A stretch of 9,543 nt of DNA, from the NCBI GenBank assembly GCA_937919015.1, contig CALFPN010000142.1, positions 1 to 9,543 on the forward strand, in the 5' to 3' direction. How positions within the stretch are numbered: the first letter of the stretch is position 1; every line of letters starts with the position of its first letter. The DNA comes from an uncultured Clostridia bacterium. GTDB taxonomy: Bacteria; Bacillota; Clostridia; Lachnospirales; Anaerotignaceae. The translations under genes were made by a program, and so were the position numbers. The notes below the pieces were generated by a model. The model was not told where the DNA came from. It saw only the letters and a list, made by a program, of their open reading frames with translations, and searched no databases. This document shows, in pieces, positions 1-6,585 of the stretch.

Positions 1-1
1 A

Positions 2-1114
2 GTGTACGATCTTCCCTACTGCCGCACCTGGCATCCTGCCTATACCAAAGCCGGTGGCGTACCTGCCATTGAAGAAGTAAAATTCTCTCTGGTGAGCAAC
101 CGCGGCTGTTTTGGCAACTGCAATTTCTGTGCGCTGGCCTTCCATCAGGGCAGAGTGGTAACCGCAAGAAGCCATAACTCTTTGATTGCAGAAGCAGAAA
201 AAATCACATGGGACCCTGATTTCAAAGGGTATATCCATGATGTAGGCGGCCCCACAGCAAATTTCCGTGGTCCTGCCTGCAAGAAACAGTTGGAGCATGG
301 CGCTTGTCGTGACAGACAGTGCTTATGGCCGACAAAATGCCCCAATCTGGAAGTAGACCATAAGGATTATGTGCAGCTTTTGAGAAAAATCAGAGAAATT
401 CCTCGTATCAAAAAGGTATTTATTCGTTCCGGTATCCGTTATGATTATCTGATTTATGATAAGGATGAAACCTTTTTTAATGAACTGTGCAAATATCATG
501 TCAGTGGTCAGCTGAAGGTCGCTCCTGAACATGTTTCTGAAAAAGTTTTGATGAAGATGGGCAAACCTGCAGGGGACGTTTACCAGCGTTTCGTAAAGAA
601 ATATTATGATATCAACAAACGCCTGGGCAAGGAACAGTATCTGGTGCCTTATCTGATGAGCAGTCACCCCGGCAGTGATTTGGATGCAGCCATTGAGCTG
701 GCGGAATATCTGCGTGATATCCACCATATGCCGGAACAGGTACAGGATTTCTACCCTACACCCGGGACATTGTCTACAGCCATGTATTATACGGAAAAAG
801 ACCCCAGAACAGGGGAAAAGGTGTATGTACCCAAATCTCCTCATGAAAAGGCCATGCAGCGTGCCCTGATGCAGTACAGACTGCCCCAGAACTATGATCT
901 GGTGATGGAGGCCCTGAAAAAAGCCGGCAGACAGGATCTGATCGGCTTTGATAAGCATTGTCTCATTCGTCCCAGACAGATGCAGAGAGATTTCCAGTAT
1001 AAAGGCGGAAAATGTGCAGGCAAACCTGGTCAGAAGGGCGGCGGAAAAGGCGGCGATCAGAAAAAGCCTGCCAAAAAGAAAACCATCCGAAATGTTCATA
1101 AAAAGAAAGGCTGA
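2..1114 (+). CDS. YgiQ family radical SAM protein, 3' part (5' end outside window)
   Basis: This is the C-terminal 370 residues of a radical SAM protein of the YgiQ family. The reading frame is open to the left edge, so the true start is upstream; full-length members are roughly 600-700 residues, so the N-terminal third to half is missing. The radical SAM cluster motif CxxxCxxC is visible at C36, C40 and C43 of the visible part (GCFGNCNFC), and would bind the [4Fe-4S] cluster that cleaves S-adenosylmethionine. Further conserved family stretches are the VFIRSG region, the APEH segment and the PGTLST segment, followed by a DUF3362-like C-terminal region. The last 35 or so residues are a Lys/Gly-rich basic tail, which could contact nucleic acid, but that is only inference. 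The substrate of the family is not established to my knowledge. The gene ends in TGA and is followed closely by a terminator, so it is the last gene of its transcript. The family call is firm; the function is open. Confidence 0.93.
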   Translation: MYDLPYCRTWHPAYTKAGGVPAIEEVKFSLVSNRGCFGNCNFCALAFHQGRVVTARSHNSLIAEAEKITWDPDFKGYIHDVGGPTANFRGPACKKQLEHGACRDRQCLWPTKCPNLEVDHKDYVQLLRKIREIPRIKKVFIRSGIRYDYLIYDKDETFFNELCKYHVSGQLKVAPEHVSEKVLMKMGKPAGDVYQRFVKKYYDINKRLGKEQYLVPYLMSSHPGSDLDAAIELAEYLRDIHHMPEQVQDFYPTPGTLSTAMYYTEKDPRTGEKVYVPKSPHEKAMQRALMQYRLPQNYDLVMEALKKAGRQDLIGFDKHCLIRPRQMQRDFQYKGGKCAGKPGQKGGGKGGDQKKPAKKKTIRNVHKKKG

Positions 1115-1145
1115 TTTATTTTTCAGTCAATGAAAATGGTATAAA

Positions 1146-1197
1146 AATGCTTTTGTCAGTTTGCATGAGATGGACTGATAAAGGCATTTTTTGTTTT
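1146..1197 (+). terminator. Intrinsic terminator after the ygiQ-like gene
   Basis: The left arm at 1146-1160 pairs with the right arm at 1174-1188 as a 15-bp stem with two G-U wobbles and a 13-nt loop. The stem can extend through A1143-1145 with T1189-1191. A T-rich run (TTTTTT, G, TTTT) follows. It separates the upstream radical SAM gene from the lipoprotein gene. Confidence 0.85.
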
Positions 1198-1294
1198 GCA
1201 TTGCCGGCTGAAATTTTTAAGAATATGTTCGTCTTGTGAAGGGGAAATGAGAATGGTAGAATGGAGCAGAGCTTTTTTGAAATGGGGGAGAAAA

Positions 1295-2383
1295 ATGAAA
1301 AGAATGAAGTATTGGCTGTTGCTACTCTGCTTTATGCTTGGTTTGAGCGGCTGCGGCAGTCAGGACATGGAAATGGTGCTGCAGGAAGTCGTTCAAAGCG
1401 TCATTCTGGATGAGTATTTAGAGCCTGAGAATGTGCAGAAAATTGAAGTGCCGGAAGGAGAAATGGAGGTGCATTTCATTGATGTAGGGCAGGCTGATTG
1501 TGTACTATTGGCCAGCGGCGGGCATTTTATGCTGATTGATGGCGGCAATAACGATGATGCAGAGCGTATCCTGACCTATTTGCAGAATGCAGGCGTGGAG
1601 AAATTAGACATCGTTGTAGGGACACATCCCCATGAAGACCATATTGGATCTCTGGATACAGCAATTGAAGCCTTTGAGGTAGGGGCGGTTTATATGCCTG
1701 CTGCTTCTGCGGATACAGAAACCTACAGAGATGTTTTAAAGGCGGTAAAAGAAAAGGGGCTGCAAGTACAGCATCCTGTTCCGGGAGAAGTGCTGGATTT
1801 CAATGGTCTGCCTGTGGAAATTTTTGGTCCTGTAAAAGAATACAAAAACCTGAACAATAATTCCATTGTTCTGAGAGTATCTGTGGGGGACACAGCATTC
1901 CTGTTTACGGGGGATGCGGAAACGGAGGCGGAATTTGATATTCTGGAACAGGGGTTCGATATCAGTGCAGATGTGCTGAAGGTGAGCCATCACGGCAGTT
2001 CCGGTTCCAGTGTGGAAGAATTTCTGGCCAACGCGGATGCGGACTACGCAGTTATCAGTGTTGGTATTGGCAATAGTTATGACCACCCCGAGGATGTGAC
2101 GCTGAAACGCCTGCAGAATTATGGGATGCAGATTTTCCGAACCGATGAGCAGGGTACCATTGTTTGCAATACGGACGGAGAAACCATTTCCTTCCGTCAG
2201 GAAGGGAAGAGCAGCCAGTCGGCGGCTGTCACGGAAGGGGCATATATCGGCAATAAAAATTCTATGAAATATCATACACCTGACTGCAGTTCCCTGCCTG
2301 TTGAAAAGAACAGAGCCTATTTTGCAGATCAGGCGGCGGCAGAGGAAGCAGGGTATACCCCCTGTGGCAGTTGTAAGCCATAA
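1295..2383 (+). CDS. Exported MBL-fold lipoprotein, ComEC C-terminal-like, with Ada-like Cys-rich tail
   Basis: Predicted cell-surface metallohydrolase, 362 aa from the chosen ATG. That start has GGGGAG about 5 bases upstream and gives a compact lipoprotein signal: KRMK, a hydrophobic stretch, then lipobox LSGC with the lipidated Cys at about residue 20. An upstream ATG at 1253 also has an AAGGGG site and cannot be excluded; the longest frame starts at a TTG inside the preceding terminator and is unlikely. The metallo-beta-lactamase fold is clear: FIDVGQAD, LIDGG, the metal-binding THPHEDHIG (H111, H113, D115, H116), FTGDAE (D207) and SHHGS (H232-H233), then an ISVG/DHP segment. This order matches the ComEC/Rec2 C-terminal domain and its stand-alone relatives, proposed to be nucleases. 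The last 45 residues hold YHTPDC, an NRAYF segment and a terminal CGSC, resembling Ada-type zinc-binding domains fused to some secreted nucleases. A role in digesting extracellular DNA is inference. It is a single gene bounded by terminators on both sides. Confidence 0.88.
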   Translation: MKRMKYWLLLLCFMLGLSGCGSQDMEMVLQEVVQSVILDEYLEPENVQKIEVPEGEMEVHFIDVGQADCVLLASGGHFMLIDGGNNDDAERILTYLQNAGVEKLDIVVGTHPHEDHIGSLDTAIEAFEVGAVYMPAASADTETYRDVLKAVKEKGLQVQHPVPGEVLDFNGLPVEIFGPVKEYKNLNNNSIVLRVSVGDTAFLFTGDAETEAEFDILEQGFDISADVLKVSHHGSSGSSVEEFLANADADYAVISVGIGNSYDHPEDVTLKRLQNYGMQIFRTDEQGTIVCNTDGETISFRQEGKSSQSAAVTEGAYIGNKNSMKYHTPDCSSLPVEKNRAYFADQAAAEEAGYTPCGSCKP

Positions 2384-2411
2384 AAAAAGAGTCCAGCCGG
2401 ACTCTTTTTTA
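2383..2411. terminator. Bidirectional intrinsic terminator between convergent genes
   Basis: The stem GAGTCC (2389-2394) pairs with GGACTC (2399-2404) around a 4-nt loop. An A run lies on the left (2382-2388) and a T run on the right (2405-2410), so the stem can extend and works in both directions. It begins at the stop codon of the MBL gene and lies about 40 bases past the stop of the convergent substrate-binding protein gene. Confidence 0.88.
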
Positions 2412-2449
2412 TTATTTCATCATATAAACCCATTTTCATAGGGATTCTT

Positions 2450-3400
2450 TTATTCAAAGAACAGGGTATTTACGTCCAGTTCTCTTTCAATCATACCGTT
2501 TGCAAACATAAAATCTGCGGTTCTCTGGAAGCCTTTTTTGTCTGCTTCTGTCAGTTCCGTGGAGAAGTCATAGTATGCCATCATTTCTGCTACAGCAGCT
2601 TCATCCAGTTCTAATGTGTCTGCAACGATTTTCATGGATTCTGCTTCGTTTTCCTGAATGAATGCGGCGATTTCATCCTGTGCTTCTTCCAGCTTTTCGA
2701 TGATTTCGGGATGGGCATTATAGAATGCATCTGTTACTGCCACGGCAATGATGGCATCGATCAGGCCTTCGCCGTCGGCAACCAGATGCTGTCCCTGCTG
2801 TTTTGCGGTGTATGCTGTTGCGCCTGCCAGCAAAGCTACATCAATGCTGCCGCCATCCAGTGCTGCCTTTGCTTCAGGGATTGTCATATTCACATAGTTT
2901 ACGTCTTCCAGTGTCATATCTGCTGTTGCCAGATAGGAAACCAGCAGTTCATGCAGATTGGTACCCGCAGGGCCTGCGATGGTTTTGCCGCGGAGAGATT
3001 CGGGGCTGGTCAGCGTGGTATCCTGCGCATACATGCAGAATGCCTTGGGGGAACGGCTGTACATATTCAATACTTTGATATCTGCATCATTTGCTGCGGA
3101 AAGGATAACGGATGTAGCACCTACGGCATAAAGTACCTGCACATCGCCGGAAGCCAGAGCCTGAGTCTGATCCGCACCGGAGGTCAGTTCTGCATATTCC
3201 ACAGAGATGCCCATGTCTTCGAATGTTTTTGCAAAAATACCGTTTTCCTTTTCAATGATGGAAGGTACATTCAGAGGGGCTGTTACATAAGTGAAAGTAA
3301 GTTTGTCCGGTGTTTCTTCCGCGGAACCGCCGCCGCAGCCTGTCAGAGCACCCATCGCCATCAGAGCTGCCATTGTCATTGCAATAAATCTTTTTTTCAT
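2450..3400 (-). CDS. ABC transporter substrate-binding lipoprotein (SsuA/THI5/NMT1-like)
   Basis: A 316-aa extracytoplasmic solute receptor for the ABC importer encoded just upstream on the same strand. The N-terminus MKKR, a hydrophobic run and the lipobox LTGC (Cys22), followed by GGGSAEE, shows a lipid-anchored protein. The mature part has the layout of the NMT1/THI5-like and SsuA families: an N-terminal KLTFTY strand, TSGADQTQALASGDVQ, LRGKTIAGPAGT near residues 137-150, then LDGGSIDVALL and a helical C-terminal part. The start has a perfect AGGAGG at 3409-3414, 8 bases away. The family covers receptors for sulfonates, taurine, thiamine precursors, aromatic compounds and others, and the sequence alone does not name the ligand. 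It is the last gene of the operon, after a 57-bp gap that contains a stem-loop; a strong own ribosome site fits the usual need for excess receptor. Confidence 0.92.
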   Translation of the reverse strand: MKKRFIAMTMAALMAMGALTGCGGGSAEETPDKLTFTYVTAPLNVPSIIEKENGIFAKTFEDMGISVEYAELTSGADQTQALASGDVQVLYAVGATSVILSAANDADIKVLNMYSRSPKAFCMYAQDTTLTSPESLRGKTIAGPAGTNLHELLVSYLATADMTLEDVNYVNMTIPEAKAALDGGSIDVALLAGATAYTAKQQGQHLVADGEGLIDAIIAVAVTDAFYNAHPEIIEKLEEAQDEIAAFIQENEAESMKIVADTLELDEAAVAEMMAYYDFSTELTEADKKGFQRTADFMFANGMIERELDVNTLFFE

Positions 3401-3438
3401 GTTTATTTCCTCCTAAAAATTTTCATCTTTATTTTTTA

Positions 3439-3453
3439 CCTGCCCGTGGCAGG
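3439..3453 (-). other. Intercistronic stem-loop between ATPase and receptor genes
   Basis: On the - strand CCTGCC pairs with GGCAGG around a 3-nt loop. It lies between the ATPase stop (3458) and the ribosome binding site of the receptor gene (3409-3414). The bases following it on the transcribed strand are A-rich, not a T run, so it does not look like a terminator. An mRNA-stabilising or processing role that lifts receptor expression is plausible but inferred. Confidence 0.55.
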
Positions 3454-3457
3454 AGAA

Positions 3458-4168
3458 TCACAGATCCAGTTCGTTGATGATCTCTCGCTTCAGATTGATA
3501 AACGAAGGGGAGAGCAGATCTCTGCCTGTACTTTCTGTTTCAATCAGAAATTCCCGTTTGATCTGACCTCCTTCGATGATGACGATCTTATGTCCCAGAA
3601 GCAGGGCTTCATCAATACTGTGGGTGACAAATAAAATGCTGGCACCGCGGCTTTGCTGCAGACGAATCAGTTCTTTCTGCATCTGGTCTCTGGTGAAATA
3701 GTCCAAAGCGGCAAAGGGTTCGTCCATCATAATAAAGGATGGGTCATAAGCCAGTGCCCTTGCGATGGCAGCGCGCTGCTGCATGCCGCCGGAAAGCTGA
3801 TGGGGGTAGGCTTTTTCAAACCCCTTCAGGCCAACAGTATCAATGATGTTTTGTACTGCAGTTTTATTGCGTTCCTGTTTTTTTAAACCAAAAACCACAT
3901 TGTCCCATACATGCAGCCATGGCATCAGGCGGGGTTCTTGAAAGACATAGGCTGTTTTGTGTTCTGCAGTAAATTGGATCTCTCCGAAATCCGGAGATTC
4001 CAGACCGCCCACCAGACGGAGCAGGGTGGTTTTGCCGCAGCCGCTCCTGCCAAGAATCACCGTGATGCTTTTTTCGGGAATATGCAGATCGATGCCCTTC
4101 AGTACATGTAAGGTACGGTCATCTACAGAATAGGATTTCTGTATGTTTTTCAACTCAATTCCAGCCAT
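3458..4168 (-). CDS. ABC transporter ATP-binding protein (SsuB/TauB-like)
   Basis: Cytoplasmic ATPase that powers the importer, 236 aa from the chosen start. All nucleotide-binding motifs are present: Walker A GRSGCGKTT (40-48), Q-loop Gln77 within VFQEPRLMPWL, signature LSGGMQQR (125-132), Walker B FIMMDEP with the catalytic Glu150, D-loop AALD, and switch His183 in THS. The EPRLMPWL stretch after the Q-loop is typical of the SsuB/TauB/nitrate-taurine branch. The start at 4168 (MAGIELKN) puts AAAGGA about 10 bases upstream and overlaps the end of the permease gene by 14 bases, which suggests translational coupling. In-frame ATGs at 4177 and 4210 exist, but the first sits too close to the AAGGA and the second lies deep inside the permease gene with no family match. 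Confidence 0.93.
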   Translation of the reverse strand: MAGIELKNIQKSYSVDDRTLHVLKGIDLHIPEKSITVILGRSGCGKTTLLRLVGGLESPDFGEIQFTAEHKTAYVFQEPRLMPWLHVWDNVVFGLKKQERNKTAVQNIIDTVGLKGFEKAYPHQLSGGMQQRAAIARALAYDPSFIMMDEPFAALDYFTRDQMQKELIRLQQSRGASILFVTHSIDEALLLGHKIVIIEGGQIKREFLIETESTGRDLLSPSFINLKREIINELDL

Positions 4169-4922
4169 TTTCACCATTTCCTTTGAATACTTTGTTGAGG
4201 GCAATACCAAATAGCTTATCGGTTACCAGACCCACAATCCCAATAACGAAGATGCCGACGATTACTTTGTCTGTGCGGCTCATTTCCTGGGCAAAAAGGA
4301 TCATATGACCGATCCCGCTGGAAGCGGCGATCATTTCCGCGCCGATAATGGCCCGCCAGCTGTAGCCCATACCAATACGCATACCAACAAGAATATCCGC
4401 AGAAGCATAAGGCAGGACGATGTGTCTGAATTTTTCCAATTTGGAATAGCCAAAAGCATTGCCAACTTCCAGCAGCTTTTTATCGCAGCCCGTAAAACCT
4501 TTTACGATGTTCAGATACATGGGGAAGAAGGACGCCAGAATGATGATGACCGTCTTTGTCATTTCCCCGATGCCGCACCACAGAATTAAAAGCGGAATTA
4601 GACTCAGGGGTGGCACATTTCGTAAAAACTGCACAATATATTCATAATATTTTTCGGAAGCAGGGACCAGAATCCGGAACATTCCCAGCAGAAAGGCCAG
4701 TACAAAGGCAAGGAAAAAACCTTTGCAAACGCGGGTAAAGCTGATAAGAACGTCTTCAAAAATTTCGCCGGAGGCCAGCATTTTCAAGAAACTGTCAAAC
4801 ACCTTTTCCGGTGTGGGCAGCACATAGGTGCTGAACATCTCCAGTCTGCAGATCAGAAACCATAGGGCAAAGACGATCATAATACCGATAAACGGTGCAA
4901 AGGCCGATAATGCTTTTTTCAT
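4155..4922 (-). CDS. ABC transporter permease (SsuC/TauC-like)
   Basis: Membrane subunit of the importer, 255 aa, the usual size for the SsuC/TauC family. It starts with a hydrophobic segment after MKKALSAF, and about six membrane-spanning stretches can be picked out: residues near 10-27, 70-87, 108-120, 125-140, 190-207 and 220-238. The cytoplasmic EAA loop that docks on the ATPase is visible as VGNAFGYSKLEKFRHIVLP, followed by a GMRIGMGYSWRAIIGAEM stretch that is highly typical of this family. The ATG has AAGGAG 8 bases upstream (4931-4936). It is the first gene of the operon; its leader carries a riboswitch-like element and a terminator hairpin, so the whole operon is probably controlled by attenuation. 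The ligand is unassigned. Confidence 0.93.
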   Translation of the reverse strand: MKKALSAFAPFIGIMIVFALWFLICRLEMFSTYVLPTPEKVFDSFLKMLASGEIFEDVLISFTRVCKGFFLAFVLAFLLGMFRILVPASEKYYEYIVQFLRNVPPLSLIPLLILWCGIGEMTKTVIIILASFFPMYLNIVKGFTGCDKKLLEVGNAFGYSKLEKFRHIVLPYASADILVGMRIGMGYSWRAIIGAEMIAASSGIGHMILFAQEMSRTDKVIVGIFVIGIVGLVTDKLFGIALNKVFKGNGENGWN

Positions 4923-4940
4923 AAATATTTCTCCTTAAAA

Positions 4941-4970
4941 CAAAAAGAGTCTGCGCAAAAAAGCGCAGAC
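4941..4970 (-). terminator. Leader (attenuator) terminator before the permease gene
   Basis: On the - strand GTCTGCGC (4963-4970) pairs perfectly with GCGCAGAC (4949-4956) around a T6 loop, followed by TCTTTTTG. It lies only 18 bases ahead of the permease start codon and downstream of the operon promoter, so it must be overridden for expression. That is the layout of a conditional attenuator. Confidence 0.82.
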
Positions 4971-5052
4971 CGATAATAAGGATAGATGAATCCCTGATTT
5001 CAAACCTTCTGTCTGTGCGCCTTTTCGCTCAGGTGTTACCCTTTGCAATCAG
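4941..5052 (-). promoter_or_regulatory. Candidate riboswitch leader: aptamer-like fold plus terminator
   Basis: The leader upstream of the permease can fold as follows on the - strand. An outer stem pairs 5042-5052 with 4994-5004 over 11 positions, 10 of them Watson-Crick with one G-A mismatch. An asymmetric internal loop follows, with GGGTAACAC on one side and ACAGAAGG on the other. An inner stem pairs 5026-5032 with 5013-5019 (six pairs and one A-A mismatch) under an AAAAGG loop. Downstream are a small GGAT/ATCC hairpin and then the terminator. The 5011-5020 segment (GCGCACAGAC) can instead pair with the terminator's 5' arm (8 pairs, one 2-nt bulge), so inner stem and antiterminator exclude each other. 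This predicts an OFF switch: the bound aptamer allows termination. I do not recognise the class; the conserved cores of TPP, guanidine-I, FMN, SAM-I, purine, cobalamin, c-di-GMP and T-box are not apparent. Confidence 0.6.
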
Positions 5053-5067
5053 TACGATATGTTTCAC

Positions 5068-5076
5068 AGTATATCA
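5068..5076 (-). promoter_or_regulatory. Extended -10 promoter of the ABC transporter operon
   Basis: On the - strand the sequence TGATATACT gives an extended -10 (TG, one base, TATACT). A -35 at 17 bases is weak (TTTATC), as often seen with extended -10 promoters. Transcription would start near 5060 and enter the aptamer-like stem almost at once. The assignment is by consensus only. Confidence 0.55.
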
Positions 5077-5193
5077 TATTTGTCCAAAAAGATAAAGGAA
5101 AATCTTACAAAAAAAGTGGGGATATTGGTGAAAATAGAAGTGGTTTCCTTTTTGGTCGTTGTGTTTGCAGCGGCGCAGGGGAAAGATTTTTTC

Positions 5194-5222
5194 TTTTCAA
5201 ATTCGAAGTGATGTGGTATACT
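5194..5222 (+). promoter_or_regulatory. Promoter of the TM1266-hydE-hydF operon
   Basis: The -35 hexamer TTTTCA (5194-5199) is separated by 17 bases from TATACT (5217-5222), which carries a TG one base upstream (extended -10). It lies 37 bases before the first start codon and is divergent from the transporter promoter. The stretch between the two promoters (about 5077-5193) holds no other feature I can support. Confidence 0.6.
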
Positions 5223-5259
5223 TTCCCATAATTGAATGGAAAAGAGAGGAGAAATCGTT

Positions 5260-5511
5260 ATGACAGAATCCAGAGTTGCCCTGATCGGGATTATTGTATC
5301 TTCCAAAGAATCCGTAGAACAGCTGAATCATCTTTTGAGCGAATATGGCAATTATATCATTGGCCGCATGGGCCTGCCTTATAAAGAAAGAAATATCTCC
5401 ATCATCAGTGTTGCCATCGATGCGCCACATGATGTGATCAATTCCCTGACGGGAAAACTGGGCATGCTGCCCGGTATCAGCACAAAAACGATTTATCCGA
5501 AAAATGCATGA
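5260..5511 (+). CDS. TM1266-family iron-only hydrogenase system putative regulator
   Basis: A small protein of 83 aa. It resembles the TM1266 family, which is annotated as a putative regulator of the iron-only hydrogenase system and has an ACT/NikR C-terminal-like ferredoxin fold. Recognisable family features are the opening RVALIGIIV, the central YIIGRMGLPY, a second strand ISIISVAIDAP, and the closing LGMLPGISTKTIY. The ATG at 5260 has GAGAGGAG about 9 bases upstream; an in-frame ATG at 5236 exists but has no ribosome site and lies close to the promoter. The gene is first in an operon with hydE 12 bases downstream, matching the common neighbourhood of this family in Clostridia. What it binds (ligand, metal or protein) cannot be read from the sequence, and it has no evident DNA-binding domain. 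Confidence 0.88.
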   Translation: MTESRVALIGIIVSSKESVEQLNHLLSEYGNYIIGRMGLPYKERNISIISVAIDAPHDVINSLTGKLGMLPGISTKTIYPKNA

Positions 5512-5523
5512 GAAGAACCGCCG

Positions 5524-6585
5524 ATGAAAGATCTGATTTTAAAACTGGAAAAAGAAAATAGATTGACGAAAGCGGAATGGATGCAGCTGATCGATGGCAG
5601 AACGACAGAACTGGCAGAATTTTTATTTGAACGTGCTAGAGAAGTGCGCCATGCCCATTACGGAAAAAACGTATATATCCGCGGACTGATCGAATTTTCA
5701 AATTATTGTAAAAACGATTGTTATTACTGTGGTATTCGCAAAAGCAATCGCTGTCTTTCCCGTTACAGACTGACGAAGGAGGAGATCCTATCCTGCTGTC
5801 AAAATGGCTACGAACTGGGCTTTCGTACCTTTGTGCTGCAGGGCGGGGAAGATCTGTGGTTTACCCAAGAACGTATGACAGAACTGATCCGTTCCATCCG
5901 CAGAGAATTTCCTGACTGCGCCATCACCCTTTCCGTGGGGGAACGGGAAAAAGACGAATATCAGGCATATTTTGATGCAGGGGCAGATCGTTTTCTGCTG
6001 CGCCATGAAACGGCAAATGAGGAACATTATCGTTATCTCCATCCAGAGGAACTGAGCCTTAGCCATCGGAAGGAATGTCTTTGGAATCTGCGCCGGATCG
6101 GCTATCAGGTAGGCAGCGGCATTATGGTGGGCTCTCCCGCACAGAAAACAGAGCATTTGGCAGAAGACATGCTTTTCTTGCAGGAATTGCAGCCTCATAT
6201 GGTGGGAATTGGACCGTTTATTCCCCATAAGGATACACCTTTCAGGGAGGAAACTGCGGGCACACTGGAATTGACACTGTTTCTTCTGGGGCTGGTAAGG
6301 CTGATGCTGCCAAAGACTTTGATTCCTGCAACAACGGCTTTGAGCACCATCCATCCTGATGGACGAAAAATGGGGATTTTGGCAGGGGCAAATGTTGTGA
6401 TGCCCAATCTTTCTCCCAAAGAAAACAGAAAGCTTTATAGTTTATATGATAATAAACGCTGCATGGGTGACGAAGCGGCGGAAGGTCTGGCGTTGCTTAG
6501 AGCGGAAATGGAAGAGATCGGATATACCGTTGTGACTGCAAGGGGCGATGCTTTGATGCAGACAGAAAAGGAGGGATCGGCGTGA
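5524..6585 (+). CDS. hydE: [FeFe]-hydrogenase H-cluster radical SAM maturase HydE
   Basis: HydE is a radical SAM enzyme that works with HydG and HydF to build the diiron subcluster of [FeFe]-hydrogenase; it is thought to act on the HydG product during assembly of the dithiolate-bridged subcluster. The 353-aa length is normal for the family. The CxxxCxxC motif is at C62, C66 and C69 (YCKNDCYYCG), preceded by the HydE-typical RGLIEFSNYC. Other family landmarks are VLQGGED near residue 109, ITLSVGER near 139, a GSGIMVGSP segment, the IGPFIPHKDTPF stretch and ATTALSTIHPDGR. The second C-terminal cluster Cys triad seen in some homologues is not present: only a single Cys occurs in NKRCMGDEA, and that cluster is not essential in the family. 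The start ATG has only a weak GAAGAA site and lies 12 bases after the TM1266 stop, suggesting translational coupling. The stop overlaps the hydF GTG. Confidence 0.95.
   Translation: MKDLILKLEKENRLTKAEWMQLIDGRTTELAEFLFERAREVRHAHYGKNVYIRGLIEFSNYCKNDCYYCGIRKSNRCLSRYRLTKEEILSCCQNGYELGFRTFVLQGGEDLWFTQERMTELIRSIRREFPDCAITLSVGEREKDEYQAYFDAGADRFLLRHETANEEHYRYLHPEELSLSHRKECLWNLRRIGYQVGSGIMVGSPAQKTEHLAEDMLFLQELQPHMVGIGPFIPHKDTPFREETAGTLELTLFLLGLVRLMLPKTLIPATTALSTIHPDGRKMGILAGANVVMPNLSPKENRKLYSLYDNKRCMGDEAAEGLALLRAEMEEIGYTVVTARGDALMQTEKEGSA

Noticed and set aside
323..1099. A long - strand frame opposite the YgiQ-like gene
   Set aside because: It is a mirror frame of a well-supported radical SAM gene, with no ribosome site or family-like motif; the composition is Phe/His/Ile-rich as expected for antisense frames.
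1196..1294. N-terminal extension of the MBL lipoprotein from a TTG at 1196
   Set aside because: The TTG lies in the T tract of the preceding terminator, and the extension would bury the lipoprotein signal behind 33 extra residues. ATG 1253 remains a weaker alternative to ATG 1295.
2711..3634. A long + strand Cys/His-rich frame opposite the substrate-binding protein and ATPase genes
   Set aside because: It spans two confirmed genes on the other strand, and its Cys/His richness arises from complementing Ala/Met/Gly codons. No start signal.
4994..5052. TPP riboswitch upstream of the NMT1/THI5-like transporter
   Set aside because: The family suggests thiamine precursors and a CTGAG string occurs, but the conserved TPP parts (GGGGTGC with CTGAGA, then ACCCTT, CCTGATCTGG and GCGTAGGGA) are absent in order, so the class is left open.
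5128..5211. A 27-residue GTG-started frame (MKIEVVSFLVVV...) with a hydrophobic stretch in the intergenic region
   Set aside because: It has only a weak GGGG upstream, its promoter is not evident and its 3' end runs into the hyd operon promoter. It is best explained as chance.
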